Shown: one piece after another, positions 15,311 through 22,660 of the stretch
Position numbering within the stretch: position 1 is the first letter of the stretch
Layout: each line of letters begins with the position of its first letter
Assembly: GCA_002440665.1 (NCBI GenBank)
Contig: DJUX01000069.1
Coordinates: 1 to 24,406, forward strand
DNA from: Dechloromonas sp. UBA6271
GTDB taxonomy: Bacteria > Pseudomonadota > Gammaproteobacteria > Burkholderiales > Rhodocyclaceae
DNA length: 24,406 bases
Direction of reading: 5' to 3'
Made by a program: the position numbers and the translations under genes
Notes under the pieces: model-generated
What the model was told of the DNA's origin: nothing
What the model saw: the letters and a program-made list of their open reading frames with translations, nothing else
Database searches by the model: none

Positions 15311-15361
15311 AACTCTCCTGCTAAACTAAGTTAGAATTTGCAGTCAGTTGGCAGGAGAGTT
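15311..15361 (+). promoter_or_regulatory. Inverted repeat enclosing the pbpG ribosome binding site
   Basis: AACTCTCCTGC (15311-15321) is perfectly complementary to GCAGGAGAGTT (15351-15361), with 29 nt between. The right arm contains the AGGAGAG Shine-Dalgarno sequence of pbpG (ATG 15365). In a transcript starting upstream, for example read-through from maeB, the hairpin would hide the ribosome site. A promoter inside the loop (possible TTGATT 15300-15305 and TAAACT 15322-15327) would give a message without the left arm. Confidence 0.5.
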
Positions 15362-15364
15362 CAT

Positions 15365-16468
15365 ATGAAACAAGGATTCAGGGCAGCCGTGCTGCTGGGC
15401 GCGTTGCTGGGCTTTGGGCTGGGTGCCCCGGTCCACGCGGCAACCGACGCCAAAAAGTCGCAGTCAGTGGCAAAGAAATCAGGTTCCAAGGACGTTGCTG
15501 CTGCTAAACAGAGCGGAAAGGCTGCGGGCGCGCCGGCGAGAAAGTCTGTCGCGACAAACGCTGGTAAGGCGCCAGCCAAATCGGCCACCGCTGCCAGCAA
15601 GGCACCGGTGAAATCGGCGTCTCGTGCCGCGCCGCAGAAAACCGCAAGTGCTCAAGGCTCGAAGAAATCGATGCGCAAGGTCAGCATGGCGGACGTGGAC
15701 CCGCGTCGCCTGATGCTCTACTCGGCCTCGGCACTGGTCATTGATCAGGAAACCGGGCAGCCGCTGCTGGAAAAGCAGTCCGATACCGTTGTCCCGATTG
15801 CCTCGATTTCCAAGCTGATGACGGCAATGGTCGTCCTCGATGCCAAGCTTGACCTGAACGAAGTCATCGCGATTGGCGACGACGATGTTGATGGCCTCAA
15901 GGGGACGCGTTCACGTCTGCCGGTGGGAACGACGATGACGCGCGAGACGGCGATGCTGCTGGCGCTCATGTCTTCGGAAAACCGTGCCGCACATGCGCTG
16001 GGTCGTCACTATCCGGGCGGCATGCCGGCCTTCGTGCGGGCCATGAACCAGAAGGCACAGGTGCTGGGCATGTCCAGTTCGCGTTTCGAGGAGCCGACCG
16101 GATTGTCCAGCAATAACGTGTCGACCGCGAAGGACCTGGCGCGCATGGTGGCGGCCGCCGCCCGCTACCCGGAAATCCGCCACTTCTCGACGACCGAAGA
16201 GGCGCGCGTCGATCTGAACGGACATGTCCGGGATTTCCACAACACCAATGCGCTGGTGCGCAGTGACAACTGGGAAATCGGGGTTTCCAAGACCGGTTAT
16301 ATTTCCGAAGCGGGGCGTTGTCTGGTCATGCAGGCACGGGTCGCCGACAAGCCGGTCGTGATTGTCCTGCTCGATTCCGCCGGCAAGATGACGCGGGTTG
16401 GCGACGCCAACCGCATCAAGCGCTGGATGGAAAGTGCCAGTCTGGTGCCGGATCGCCGGCCGGTCTGA
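15365..16468 (+). CDS. pbpG: D-alanyl-D-alanine endopeptidase, PBP7 type
   Basis: This 367-residue periplasmic serine peptidase of the S11 family cuts D-Ala-meso-DAP cross-links of murein. A signal peptide spans about 1-25 (MKQGFRAAVLLGALLGF..., cleavage near VHA-AT). An unusual Lys/Ala/Ser-rich low-complexity linker follows (about 27-105), probably flexible and cell-wall binding. The catalytic domain has SxxK S147-I-S-K150, SEN 204-206 and KTG 309-311, the PBP7/8 set. The frame is open from 15338, but ATG 15365 with AGGAGAG just upstream gives a proper signal peptide. Its ribosome site lies in an inverted repeat. A terminator follows directly. The linker makes it longer than E. coli PBP7 (about 310). 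Confidence 0.9.
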   Translation: MKQGFRAAVLLGALLGFGLGAPVHAATDAKKSQSVAKKSGSKDVAAAKQSGKAAGAPARKSVATNAGKAPAKSATAASKAPVKSASRAAPQKTASAQGSKKSMRKVSMADVDPRRLMLYSASALVIDQETGQPLLEKQSDTVVPIASISKLMTAMVVLDAKLDLNEVIAIGDDDVDGLKGTRSRLPVGTTMTRETAMLLALMSSENRAAHALGRHYPGGMPAFVRAMNQKAQVLGMSSSRFEEPTGLSSNNVSTAKDLARMVAAAARYPEIRHFSTTEEARVDLNGHVRDFHNTNALVRSDNWEIGVSKTGYISEAGRCLVMQARVADKPVVIVLLDSAGKMTRVGDANRIKRWMESASLVPDRRPV

Positions 16469-16493
16469 TACTCGCGCAGGCGAGGCGAAAAGC

Positions 16494-16521
16494 GGCTGCT
16501 CGAGGGCAGCCCTATTTTTTT
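16494..16521 (+). terminator. Rho-independent terminator of pbpG
   Basis: Stem GGCTGC (16494-16499)/GCAGCC (16506-16511), six-base loop, then CTA and seven T residues (16515-16521). It overlaps the stop codon of the convergent iclR-type gene. Confidence 0.8.
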
Positions 16522-17300
16522 ATGCTGGAATAACCGAGTGCCTGCGAAACGCTGTCTGCCGCTTTCCTGACTTGGGCGACCCACGCCGGATCGTGGCGGT
16601 CCGCGGGTGCGGAGACCGAGAGGGCGGCGATGACGTGGCCTTCTTCGTCGTAAATGGGTGCGGCGACGCACTTGAGGCCGATTTCTGCTTCCTCGTCGTC
16701 ATAGGCGAAACCGTGGCGGCGCACCTTGTCGAGTTCCTTCTCGAGGGCCGCCAGCGTCGTCAGCGAGCGCGGCGTCTTGCCGGGCAGGCCGGTGCGCTTG
16801 GCGTAGTCGCGAACCTTCTGCTGCGAATCGGCAGCCAGGAACAGTTTGCCCAGCGAGGTCAGGTGCAGTGGGGCGCGCCCGCCAACCAGATAGACGACGC
16901 GCACCAGCGAACGTCCGGACGAGGTGCGTTCGATATAGACGATCTCGTCGTCGTGCCGTGCGCCGAGGTTGATCGCCTCGCCGATGGTTTCGTGCAGTTC
17001 CTGCATGAAGGGCAGGGCGACTTCGCGCACGTTGATCCGCGACTTCACCAGATTGCCGAGTTCGAGCAGGCGGATGCCGAGGCGATAGGTGCCGGCATCT
17101 TGGCGCTCGACGAAACGCGCCGTCGTCATGGCGCCGAGGATGCGGTGCGCGGTGGACGGGTGCAGTTCGGTGACGCTGGCCAGATGCTTGAGGCTGGCCG
17201 GTTCCGGCGAGGCAGCGAGGGCGTCGAGGAGCGTCATCATGCGCTCGATGACCTGGATCGAACCGGGCGTCTTGGCAGACCCGCTGGCGGTTTCGGACAA
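16512..17300 (-). CDS. IclR-family transcriptional regulator
   Basis: This 262-residue regulator has an N-terminal winged HTH (about 14-75: SLKHLASVTELHPSTAHRILGAMT) and a C-terminal IclR effector-binding domain (about 90-255), including GLPGKTPRSLTTL and GLKCVAAPIYDEEGHVIAAL. IclR proteins bind small carboxylates and usually control an adjacent catabolic operon. The start is TTG 17298-17300, preceded by AAGGA at good spacing; no ATG fits. It is divergent from lutA, with only 69 bp between, so it most likely regulates the lut operon and itself, with lactate or a related 2-hydroxy acid as a plausible effector (inferred). It is convergent with pbpG, and its stop lies inside that terminator. Confidence 0.9.
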   Translation of the reverse strand: MSETASGSAKTPGSIQVIERMMTLLDALAASPEPASLKHLASVTELHPSTAHRILGAMTTARFVERQDAGTYRLGIRLLELGNLVKSRINVREVALPFMQELHETIGEAINLGARHDDEIVYIERTSSGRSLVRVVYLVGGRAPLHLTSLGKLFLAADSQQKVRDYAKRTGLPGKTPRSLTTLAALEKELDKVRRHGFAYDDEEAEIGLKCVAAPIYDEEGHVIAALSVSAPADRHDPAWVAQVRKAADSVSQALGYSSIKK

Positions 17301-17369
17301 CTGGATTCCTTTATTGGTGCGGTTTGAGTAGCATTAGCCACTTTCCTTCTTGTGCGCCGCAATATTAGC
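17301..17369. promoter_or_regulatory. Divergent iclR-type/lutA promoter region
   Basis: These 69 bp must hold the start signals for both the regulator and the lut operon, unless promoters lie inside the genes. The region is AT-richer than its flanks. I see only poor sigma-70 matches (for example TTGGTG near 17314) and no clear IclR-type palindrome, so the operator cannot be placed. Confidence 0.35.
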
Positions 17370-18101
17370 ATGCGCTTGGCCCTCTACGTTACCTGCCTGG
17401 TCGACCTGATGCGTCCCGCCATCGGCTTCGCCAGCCTGCGCCTGCTGGAAGAAGCTGGTTGCGAAGTCGTCGTGCCGCCGGGCCAGACCTGTTGCGGTCA
17501 ACCCGCCTGGAGTGCCGGAAATCGCCCTCTGGCGCGCGATCTGGCGAAGAAGGCGATCGCCGAGCTGGAGGGTTACGACTACGTGGTGATTCCGTCGGGT
17601 TCTTGTAGCGACCAGATCCGCAATGTCTATCCGCAACTGCTGGCTGACGATCCGGCCTGGGCGGCGCGGGCGCAGGCAGTCGCCGCGTGCAGCTACGAAC
17701 TGAGCTGTTTTCTTAAGGATGTGCTGCAGGCCGAAGTGGTGCCGGGCGAGTTCGCCGGCAGTGTGACCTATCACGATTCCTGCAAGGGTCTGCGCGGTCT
17801 CGGCATCAAGGCGCAGCCGCGGGCGTTGCTCGGCAAAGTACGCGGCCTGATGCTCGCCGAGATGCCGGACTGCGAGGAATGCTGCGGCTTCGGCGGCGCC
17901 TTTGCCGTGCGTTTCGGCGATGTCTCGACCGCCATCGTCGACCGCAAGTGCGAGGCGATCGCGGCGGTTGGTGCCGATGCCGTGGTCGGCGGTGATCTCG
18001 GTTGCCTGCTCAATATCGAAGGCCGCTTGCGGCGGCGCGGCGACAACCGCACGCAGGTGCTGCACCTGGCCGAAGTGCTGGCCGGCCTGGCGCCGCAGTG
18101 A
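17370..18101 (+). CDS. lutA: L-lactate utilisation protein LutA (CCG-domain oxidoreductase)
   Basis: This 243-residue cytosolic protein has two Cys-rich (CCG) domains. The first begins CLVDLMRP and contains GQTCCGQPAW; the second has YHDSCKGLRGL and CEECCGFGGAFAV. These bind an unusual iron-sulfur centre, as in heterodisulfide reductase and GlpC. With LutB and LutC it oxidises L-lactate to pyruvate (B. subtilis lutABC, E. coli ykgEFG family). A GTG at 17352 adds six basic residues, but ATG 17370 gives the family's usual N-terminus; neither has a clear Shine-Dalgarno sequence. The stop overlaps the start of lutB (GTGA). First gene of a six-gene operon divergent from the IclR regulator. Confidence 0.92.
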   Translation: MRLALYVTCLVDLMRPAIGFASLRLLEEAGCEVVVPPGQTCCGQPAWSAGNRPLARDLAKKAIAELEGYDYVVIPSGSCSDQIRNVYPQLLADDPAWAARAQAVAACSYELSCFLKDVLQAEVVPGEFAGSVTYHDSCKGLRGLGIKAQPRALLGKVRGLMLAEMPDCEECCGFGGAFAVRFGDVSTAIVDRKCEAIAAVGADAVVGGDLGCLLNIEGRLRRRGDNRTQVLHLAEVLAGLAPQ

Positions 18102-19540
18102 AGGCTGCCGTGCATTCGCAGGCGATGCATTTCCAGGCGCGTGCCGGGGTACAGGTCGCGAACAAGGGTTTGCAGAAGGCGCTGGAAAAAGCCAAGCCGC
18201 TGTTCGTTGGCAAGCGCGCCAAGGGCATTGCCGGACTGGCCGAGGACGGTCTGGGTTTCGAGGAGTTGCGTAGCACCTGCGAGGCGATTCGCCGCCGTGT
18301 CGTCGACGATCTCGACGTCTGGCTGGAAATTTTCGAAGAGCGAGCGCGCGCCAGCGGCGCCGAAGTGCTGTGGGCGCGCGATGGCGACGAGATCCGCCGC
18401 CATGTGATCGACATCGCCAGGCGCCACGGCGTGACCAAGGCGGTCAAGTCCAAATCCATGCTCTCCGAGGAGGCGCGGCTCAACGAGGCCTTGAGCGCTG
18501 CCGGCATCCGCCCGGTCGAGACCGATCTCGGCGAGTACATCATCCAGCTGGCCGGTGAGGCGCCGTCGCACATCATCGCCCCGGCGGTGCACAAAACCAT
18601 CGGCGAGGTCGAAGCGCTGTTCGCCAAGGAGCATGGCCGGCCGGCCGGGACGCGAACGTCAGCCGACATTCCGGCAATGGCCCGCGAGGCGCGCGCGGTG
18701 CTGCGCCAGCACTTCCTGTCAGCGGAAATGGGCATTTCCGGCGCCAATTTCCTGATCGCCGAAAGCGGCTCGGCGGCGCTGGTGACCAACGAAGGCAACG
18801 GCCGCATGGTGACGACGTTGCCCAGGGTGCATGTCGTCATCACCGGCATCGAGAAAATCGTCCCGACGCTGGAAGATTTTGCGACCCTGATGCGCCTGTT
18901 GCCGCGCTCGGCGACCGGGCAGAGCATTTCGAACTATGTTTCGCTGTTGACCGGAACACGGGGTGCCAACGAGACCGAGGGTCCGGAAAAGACCGTCTTC
19001 ATCCTGGTCGACAACGGGCGGGCGGCACTCGCCGGCTCCGATTTTTCCGATATGCTGCGCTGCATCCGCTGCGGCGCCTGCATGAACCATTGTCCGGTCT
19101 ATTTCTCGTTGGGCGGTCACGCCTACGGCTGGGTCTATCCGGGGCCGATGGGGTCGGTGCTGACGCCGTTGTACACCGGCATCGAGAATGCGCTCGACCT
19201 GCCGCATGCCTCGACTGGCTGCAACCAGTGCGGCAGCGTGTGCCCCGTCAATATTCCGCTGCCGGCGCTGATGCATCGCCTGCGCGAAATTCAGGACGAG
19301 CGTGGCCTGCGCCCTAGGCACGAGCGCTTCGCCCTGCGTGCCTGGGGCTGGCTGGCAGCGCGTCCCGGCCTCTATCGCCTGCTGACCCGGCGCGCCGCGC
19401 GCTACCTGCGCTGGCTGGCCGACGACAGCGGGCGCATCCGCGTCCTCGGGCTGGCGCCCGGCTGGAGCGACGGGCGCGATCTGCCGGCGCCGCCGGGCCA
19501 GACTTTTCACGAACTTTACGCAGCAAGAAAGAGAGCTTGA
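18098..19540 (+). CDS. lutB: L-lactate utilisation iron-sulfur protein LutB
   Basis: This is a 480-residue protein. Residues 1-315 form the LutB/YkgF N-terminal region, related to the LUD domain of LutC (KSKSMLSEEARLNEAL, GISGANFLIAESGSAALVTNEGN). A ferredoxin-like domain has cysteines C322, C325, C328, C332 and C375, C378, C382, fitting two 4Fe-4S clusters. A helical C-terminal tail follows. It passes electrons within the LutABC lactate oxidase complex. GTG 18098 is chosen because it overlaps the lutA stop by 4 nt; ATG 18125 (nine codons later) is an alternative close to the usual family start. The frame upstream to 18002 lies inside lutA and is not used. The next gene starts 2 nt after the stop. 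Confidence 0.92.
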   Translation: MKAAVHSQAMHFQARAGVQVANKGLQKALEKAKPLFVGKRAKGIAGLAEDGLGFEELRSTCEAIRRRVVDDLDVWLEIFEERARASGAEVLWARDGDEIRRHVIDIARRHGVTKAVKSKSMLSEEARLNEALSAAGIRPVETDLGEYIIQLAGEAPSHIIAPAVHKTIGEVEALFAKEHGRPAGTRTSADIPAMAREARAVLRQHFLSAEMGISGANFLIAESGSAALVTNEGNGRMVTTLPRVHVVITGIEKIVPTLEDFATLMRLLPRSATGQSISNYVSLLTGTRGANETEGPEKTVFILVDNGRAALAGSDFSDMLRCIRCGACMNHCPVYFSLGGHAYGWVYPGPMGSVLTPLYTGIENALDLPHASTGCNQCGSVCPVNIPLPALMHRLREIQDERGLRPRHERFALRAWGWLAARPGLYRLLTRRAARYLRWLADDSGRIRVLGLAPGWSDGRDLPAPPGQTFHELYAARKRA

Positions 19541-19542
19541 AC

Positions 19543-20241
19543 ATGGATTTCTCACCTGAAGGCCCGAAGGCAATTCCCCTGTGGGTGAACGGCCACGCCT
19601 TTCTGACCGTCACCGATGCCTTCTACGACGTCGTCAATCCCGCCAGCGGCGAAGCTGTCTATCGCGTGCCGTTGTGCGGGGCCGATGAAGCGGCGGAAGC
19701 GGTGGGCGCCGCGCGCGCAGCGCAGCAGGCGTGGGCTGCATTGTCGGTGGCAGCACGGCAGGCGTTTCTGAATGCCCTAGCCGACCGTCTGGAAGGCTTT
19801 GCCGGCCACTTCGCCAAGCTCCTGCGGGCGGAAACCGGATTTGCCGATGAGGCGGCGCAGGCAGAGGTGGCGGCGGCGCTGGCTGCTTTGCGCGGCAGTG
19901 CAGTCGGCGAACCCGGCGTGGTCGCTATCGTCGTCGACGCCACGCGCCCGCTGGCCGGCTTTGCCGAAGCGGCGGCCCCGGCGCTACGAGCGGGAGCGAG
20001 CGTGATCGTCAAGCCGAGTCCGAAGGCGCCGTCGGCCACGTACGCGCTGTGTGAACTGTCGTCGCGCGCCGAGTGGCCGGCCGGCGTGCTCAACCTGATG
20101 CAGGGCGACAGCGCCGCGATCGAGGGGCTGTGCGCAGCTGCCATCGACCGTCTGGTCTACGCCGGTGACGCGACCCTAGGCGTGCAGGTCGGCGCCATCG
20201 CCGCGGCCGCCGGCAAATCCTGCGTCATGCTGGCGGCCTGA
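19543..20241 (+). CDS. Half-length aldehyde-dehydrogenase-like protein without catalytic domain
   Basis: This 232-residue protein matches only the N-terminal, NAD-binding half of the aldehyde dehydrogenase superfamily. It has the entry strand IPLWVNG, YDVVNPASGEAVYRVP, AAQQAWAALSVAARQAFL, then ALRAGASVIVKPSPKAPSAT and WPAGVLNLMQGD, which carry the cofactor-binding Lys/Pro positions. It ends at GKSCVMLAA, where normal enzymes continue into ELGGK and the catalytic Cys domain. It cannot be a working dehydrogenase alone. The end coincides with a neat TGATG overlap with the next gene, and no continuation appears in other frames. It therefore looks like a stable short protein rather than a fresh truncation. 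ATG 19543 has AGAGAG upstream. It could be a pseudoenzyme or a subunit; its place inside the lut operon suggests a linked role. Confidence 0.75.
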   Translation: MDFSPEGPKAIPLWVNGHAFLTVTDAFYDVVNPASGEAVYRVPLCGADEAAEAVGAARAAQQAWAALSVAARQAFLNALADRLEGFAGHFAKLLRAETGFADEAAQAEVAAALAALRGSAVGEPGVVAIVVDATRPLAGFAEAAAPALRAGASVIVKPSPKAPSATYALCELSSRAEWPAGVLNLMQGDSAAIEGLCAAAIDRLVYAGDATLGVQVGAIAAAAGKSCVMLAA

Positions 20242-21197
20242 TGCAGCGCATCGTTTATCTGGAACGCGATTCGGTCATCGCCGACGTCCGCCGCCCGGCC
20301 TTCGCGCACGACTGGGTCGAATACGCGAAGACGGCGCCGGAACAGGTCATCGAGCGCCTGCAGGGCGCCAGCATCGCCATCATCAACAAGGTGCCCCTGC
20401 CGGCTGCTGTGGTCGACGCCCTGGCGGACCTGAAAATGGTCGCCGTGGCGGCGACCGGCACCAACATCGTCGATCTCGATGCCTGTCGCCGGCGTGGCAT
20501 CGTCGTTTCCAACATCCGCGGCTACGCCGACCACACCGTGCCGGAACACGCGCTGGCACTGCTGCTGGCGCTGTCGCGCAACCTGATCGCCTGGCGCGCC
20601 ACGGTGCAGGCCGGGCGTTGGCAGCAGTCGGACCAGTTCTGCCTGTTCGATCACCCGATCCGCGACCTGCATGGCGCCACGCTCGGCCTGATCGGCAGCG
20701 GCAGCCTGGGCAATGGTGTCGCACGGCTGGCCGAGGCCTTCGGCATGCGCGTGCTGCGCGCCGAACACAAGGGGGCGCCGGCGTTGCGTCCCGGCTATAC
20801 CGATTTCGCGCAGGTGTTGGGCGAAGCCGATGCGATCAGCCTGCATTGTCCGTTGACGCCGCAGACGCAGGGCCTGATCGGCGAGGCCGAACTGCGCGCC
20901 ATGAAATCGACGGCGCTGCTGATCAACACCGCGCGCGGCGGCCTGGTCGACGAAGCGGCACTGATCCGCGCTCTGCACGAAGGCTGGATCGCCGGTGCCG
21001 GTTTCGATGTCATCAGCGCGGAACCGCCGCCGGCCGGCCATCCGATGGTCGCGCCGGAACTCCTGGCGCTGCCCAACTTCCTGCTGACGCCGCACGTCGC
21101 CTGGGCCAGCCGGCCGGCGATGCAGACGCTCGCCGAGCAGTTGATCGACAACATCGAAGCCTTCGTCGCGGGCAATCCGCGCAACCGGGTGGCATGA
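20241..21197 (+). CDS. D-isomer 2-hydroxyacid dehydrogenase
   Basis: This 318-residue NAD(P)-dependent oxidoreductase interconverts a 2-oxo acid and its D-2-hydroxy acid. Visible motifs are the dinucleotide loop GSGSLG (152-157), catalytic R232 (NTARGGLVDE), E261 (GFDVISAEPPP) and H285 (TPHVAWAS), plus ATGTNIVD at 71-78. The residue after the second strand is acidic (E175), which favours NAD. Closest in style to the glycerate/hydroxypyruvate reductase (HprA-like) group, but D-lactate or other substrates are possible. Its start overlaps the previous stop (TGATG) and its stop overlaps lutC (ATGA), so it is made with the lactate oxidase. It may feed D-hydroxy acids into the pathway or reduce the product. 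Confidence 0.9.
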   Translation: MQRIVYLERDSVIADVRRPAFAHDWVEYAKTAPEQVIERLQGASIAIINKVPLPAAVVDALADLKMVAVAATGTNIVDLDACRRRGIVVSNIRGYADHTVPEHALALLLALSRNLIAWRATVQAGRWQQSDQFCLFDHPIRDLHGATLGLIGSGSLGNGVARLAEAFGMRVLRAEHKGAPALRPGYTDFAQVLGEADAISLHCPLTPQTQGLIGEAELRAMKSTALLINTARGGLVDEAALIRALHEGWIAGAGFDVISAEPPPAGHPMVAPELLALPNFLLTPHVAWASRPAMQTLAEQLIDNIEAFVAGNPRNRVA

Positions 21198-21844
21198 GCG
21201 CGCGCGAGGAAATCCTGCAGCGCGTCCGTGCCGGCCTTGGCAAGGGCGATGCGGCAGCGCGCCGGGCGGCCGCCGAAGCGTGCATGAGCAATCCGGCGCG
21301 TGGTCCTCAACCGCAACTGGCGGGTGACCGCGTTGCGCGTTTCGCCGGCAAGGCGCTCAGTCTGGCGAGCAGTGCCGAGCGTGTTGGTTGTGCGATGGAA
21401 GTGCCGGCCGCCGTGGCGCGCTACCTAGCGGAACACTGTTTGCCGTCGCAGGCCGTGGCGACGGGAGACGTCGCCGACCTTGACTGGATCGGTGCCGGCA
21501 TCGAGGTCGCTACAAGGGTTGCGGTCGACGCCGACCAGACGGGCATTTCCGGCTGCTTCTGCGCCATTGCCGAAACCGGCACGCTGTTGTTGCTCTCCGG
21601 CCCGCAGACGCCGGCCAGCGTCAGCCTGCTGCCGGAAACCCATATCGCTGTCGTTCCCGTCGGCCGCATCGTCGCCACCATGGAAGACGCCTTCGCGCTG
21701 TTGCGCGCCGAACACGGCGGCCTGCCGCGCGCCGTCAATTTCATCTCCGGCCCCTCGCGGACCGGCGACATCGAGCAAACCATCGTCCTCGGTGCCCACG
21801 GGCCATGCCGGGTGCACCTGATCCTGTGCGGAGAATCCTCATGA
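21194..21844 (+). CDS. lutC: L-lactate utilisation protein LutC (LUD domain)
   Basis: This 216-residue LUD-domain protein (YkgG/LutC, DUF162) is the third part of the LutABC lactate oxidation system. Typical segments are GISGCFCAIAETGTLLLL, TPASVSLLPETHIAVVP, and the end FISGPSRTGDIEQTIVLGAH followed by GP. The start ATG 21194 overlaps the preceding stop by 4 nt, and the frame further upstream lies inside the dehydrogenase gene. Its stop overlaps the next start (ATGA). In most lut operons lutC follows lutB directly; here two genes separate them. Confidence 0.93.
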   Translation: MSAREEILQRVRAGLGKGDAAARRAAAEACMSNPARGPQPQLAGDRVARFAGKALSLASSAERVGCAMEVPAAVARYLAEHCLPSQAVATGDVADLDWIGAGIEVATRVAVDADQTGISGCFCAIAETGTLLLLSGPQTPASVSLLPETHIAVVPVGRIVATMEDAFALLRAEHGGLPRAVNFISGPSRTGDIEQTIVLGAHGPCRVHLILCGESS

Positions 21845-22056
21845 GCATCACTCTGGCCGTGCGCGGCGACTACATCCAGCTCGACCAGCTGCTCAAGGCG
21901 ACTGGCCTGTGCGATTCCGGCGGCGCGGCACATGCCGCCATTGCCGAGGGGCGGGTCCGGGTGGATGGTGCGGTCGACCTCCGAAAACGGGCCAAATTGC
22001 GGCCGGGGCAAACGGTTGTTTTTGCCGGCGAAGAGGTCAGGCTGGTTGCCGAATAG
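21841..22056 (+). CDS. ybcJ: S4-domain RNA-binding protein, YbcJ type
   Basis: This 71-residue protein is a single S4 RNA-binding domain: IQLDQLLKATGLCDSGGAAH, AIAEGRVRVDGAVDLRKRAK and LRPGQTVVFAG. The YbcJ/YaaA-like family is small and cytoplasmic and probably binds structured RNA; its target is unknown. ATG 21841 has GGAGA upstream and overlaps the lutC stop by 4 nt, so it is translated with the lut operon although its function looks unrelated. It faces the acyltransferase gene 9 bp away; no terminator fits between. Confidence 0.88.
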   Translation: MSITLAVRGDYIQLDQLLKATGLCDSGGAAHAAIAEGRVRVDGAVDLRKRAKLRPGQTVVFAGEEVRLVAE

Positions 22057-22065
22057 GCGCGCTCG

Positions 22066-22623
22066 CTAGTCGAGCCAGCGGATCGGCGAAGCCAGTTCGG
22101 GATTCCGGCCCTGCCGTCCGGCATAGTGGGCGGCGATCGCGGCAACATCCGCGTCCGGGTCGCCGCTGAGTTCGAGGTAAGCCAGGATCCCGACTTCACG
22201 CCGCGCGTAGTCGACGGTGGTGAGGATGAGCGGCACGCCGGCTTGCAGCGCGATGCGGTAGAACCCGCTTTTCCAGCCGGCCGTCAGTTTGCGCGTGCCT
22301 TCCGGCGCCAGCACCAGCAGGAAATCCGGCTGCGCGGCGAACTGCGCGGCCATCTGGGCGACGAAGCCACGCGCTGCCCGCCGGTCGACCGGAATGCCGC
22401 CCAGCCAGCGCAGGAAGCCGGCGAATGGCCAGCGGAACAGGTTGTCCTTGCCGACCCAGTGTGCATCCATCCCGAGCGCGAGCTTGCCGAGCTGGCTATA
22501 GAGTGCGTCCCAGTTCGAGGTATGCGGGTAGCCGACGACGACGGCGCGCAAGGGCCGCTGCGGCGGATCGAGCAGCGTCCAGCCAAACAGGGGCAGCAGG
22601 TGGCGGGCCAGGGTTTTCAGCAT
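22066..22623 (-). CDS. PlsC-like 1-acylglycerol-3-phosphate acyltransferase
   Basis: This 185-residue acyltransferase has the catalytic HX4D motif (HTSNWD, H34-D39) and the substrate-phosphate motif EGTR (108-111), with GGIPVDRR (75-82) between them. Members transfer a fatty acyl group to lysophosphatidate or a similar acceptor at the inner membrane. The protein is shorter than classical PlsC (about 240) and resembles compact membrane-peripheral forms common in proteobacteria. The first segment (LLPLFGWTLL) is a likely membrane anchor. It begins 37 nt after the DUF47 stop on the same strand and could be the last gene of the PiT operon; no good ribosome site is seen. Confidence 0.88.
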   Translation of the reverse strand: MLKTLARHLLPLFGWTLLDPPQRPLRAVVVGYPHTSNWDALYSQLGKLALGMDAHWVGKDNLFRWPFAGFLRWLGGIPVDRRAARGFVAQMAAQFAAQPDFLLVLAPEGTRKLTAGWKSGFYRIALQAGVPLILTTVDYARREVGILAYLELSGDPDADVAAIAAHYAGRQGRNPELASPIRWLD

Positions 22624-22660
22624 GCGCCGAGTCTAGCCGATCCCGGCCCGGCCGCGCTGT

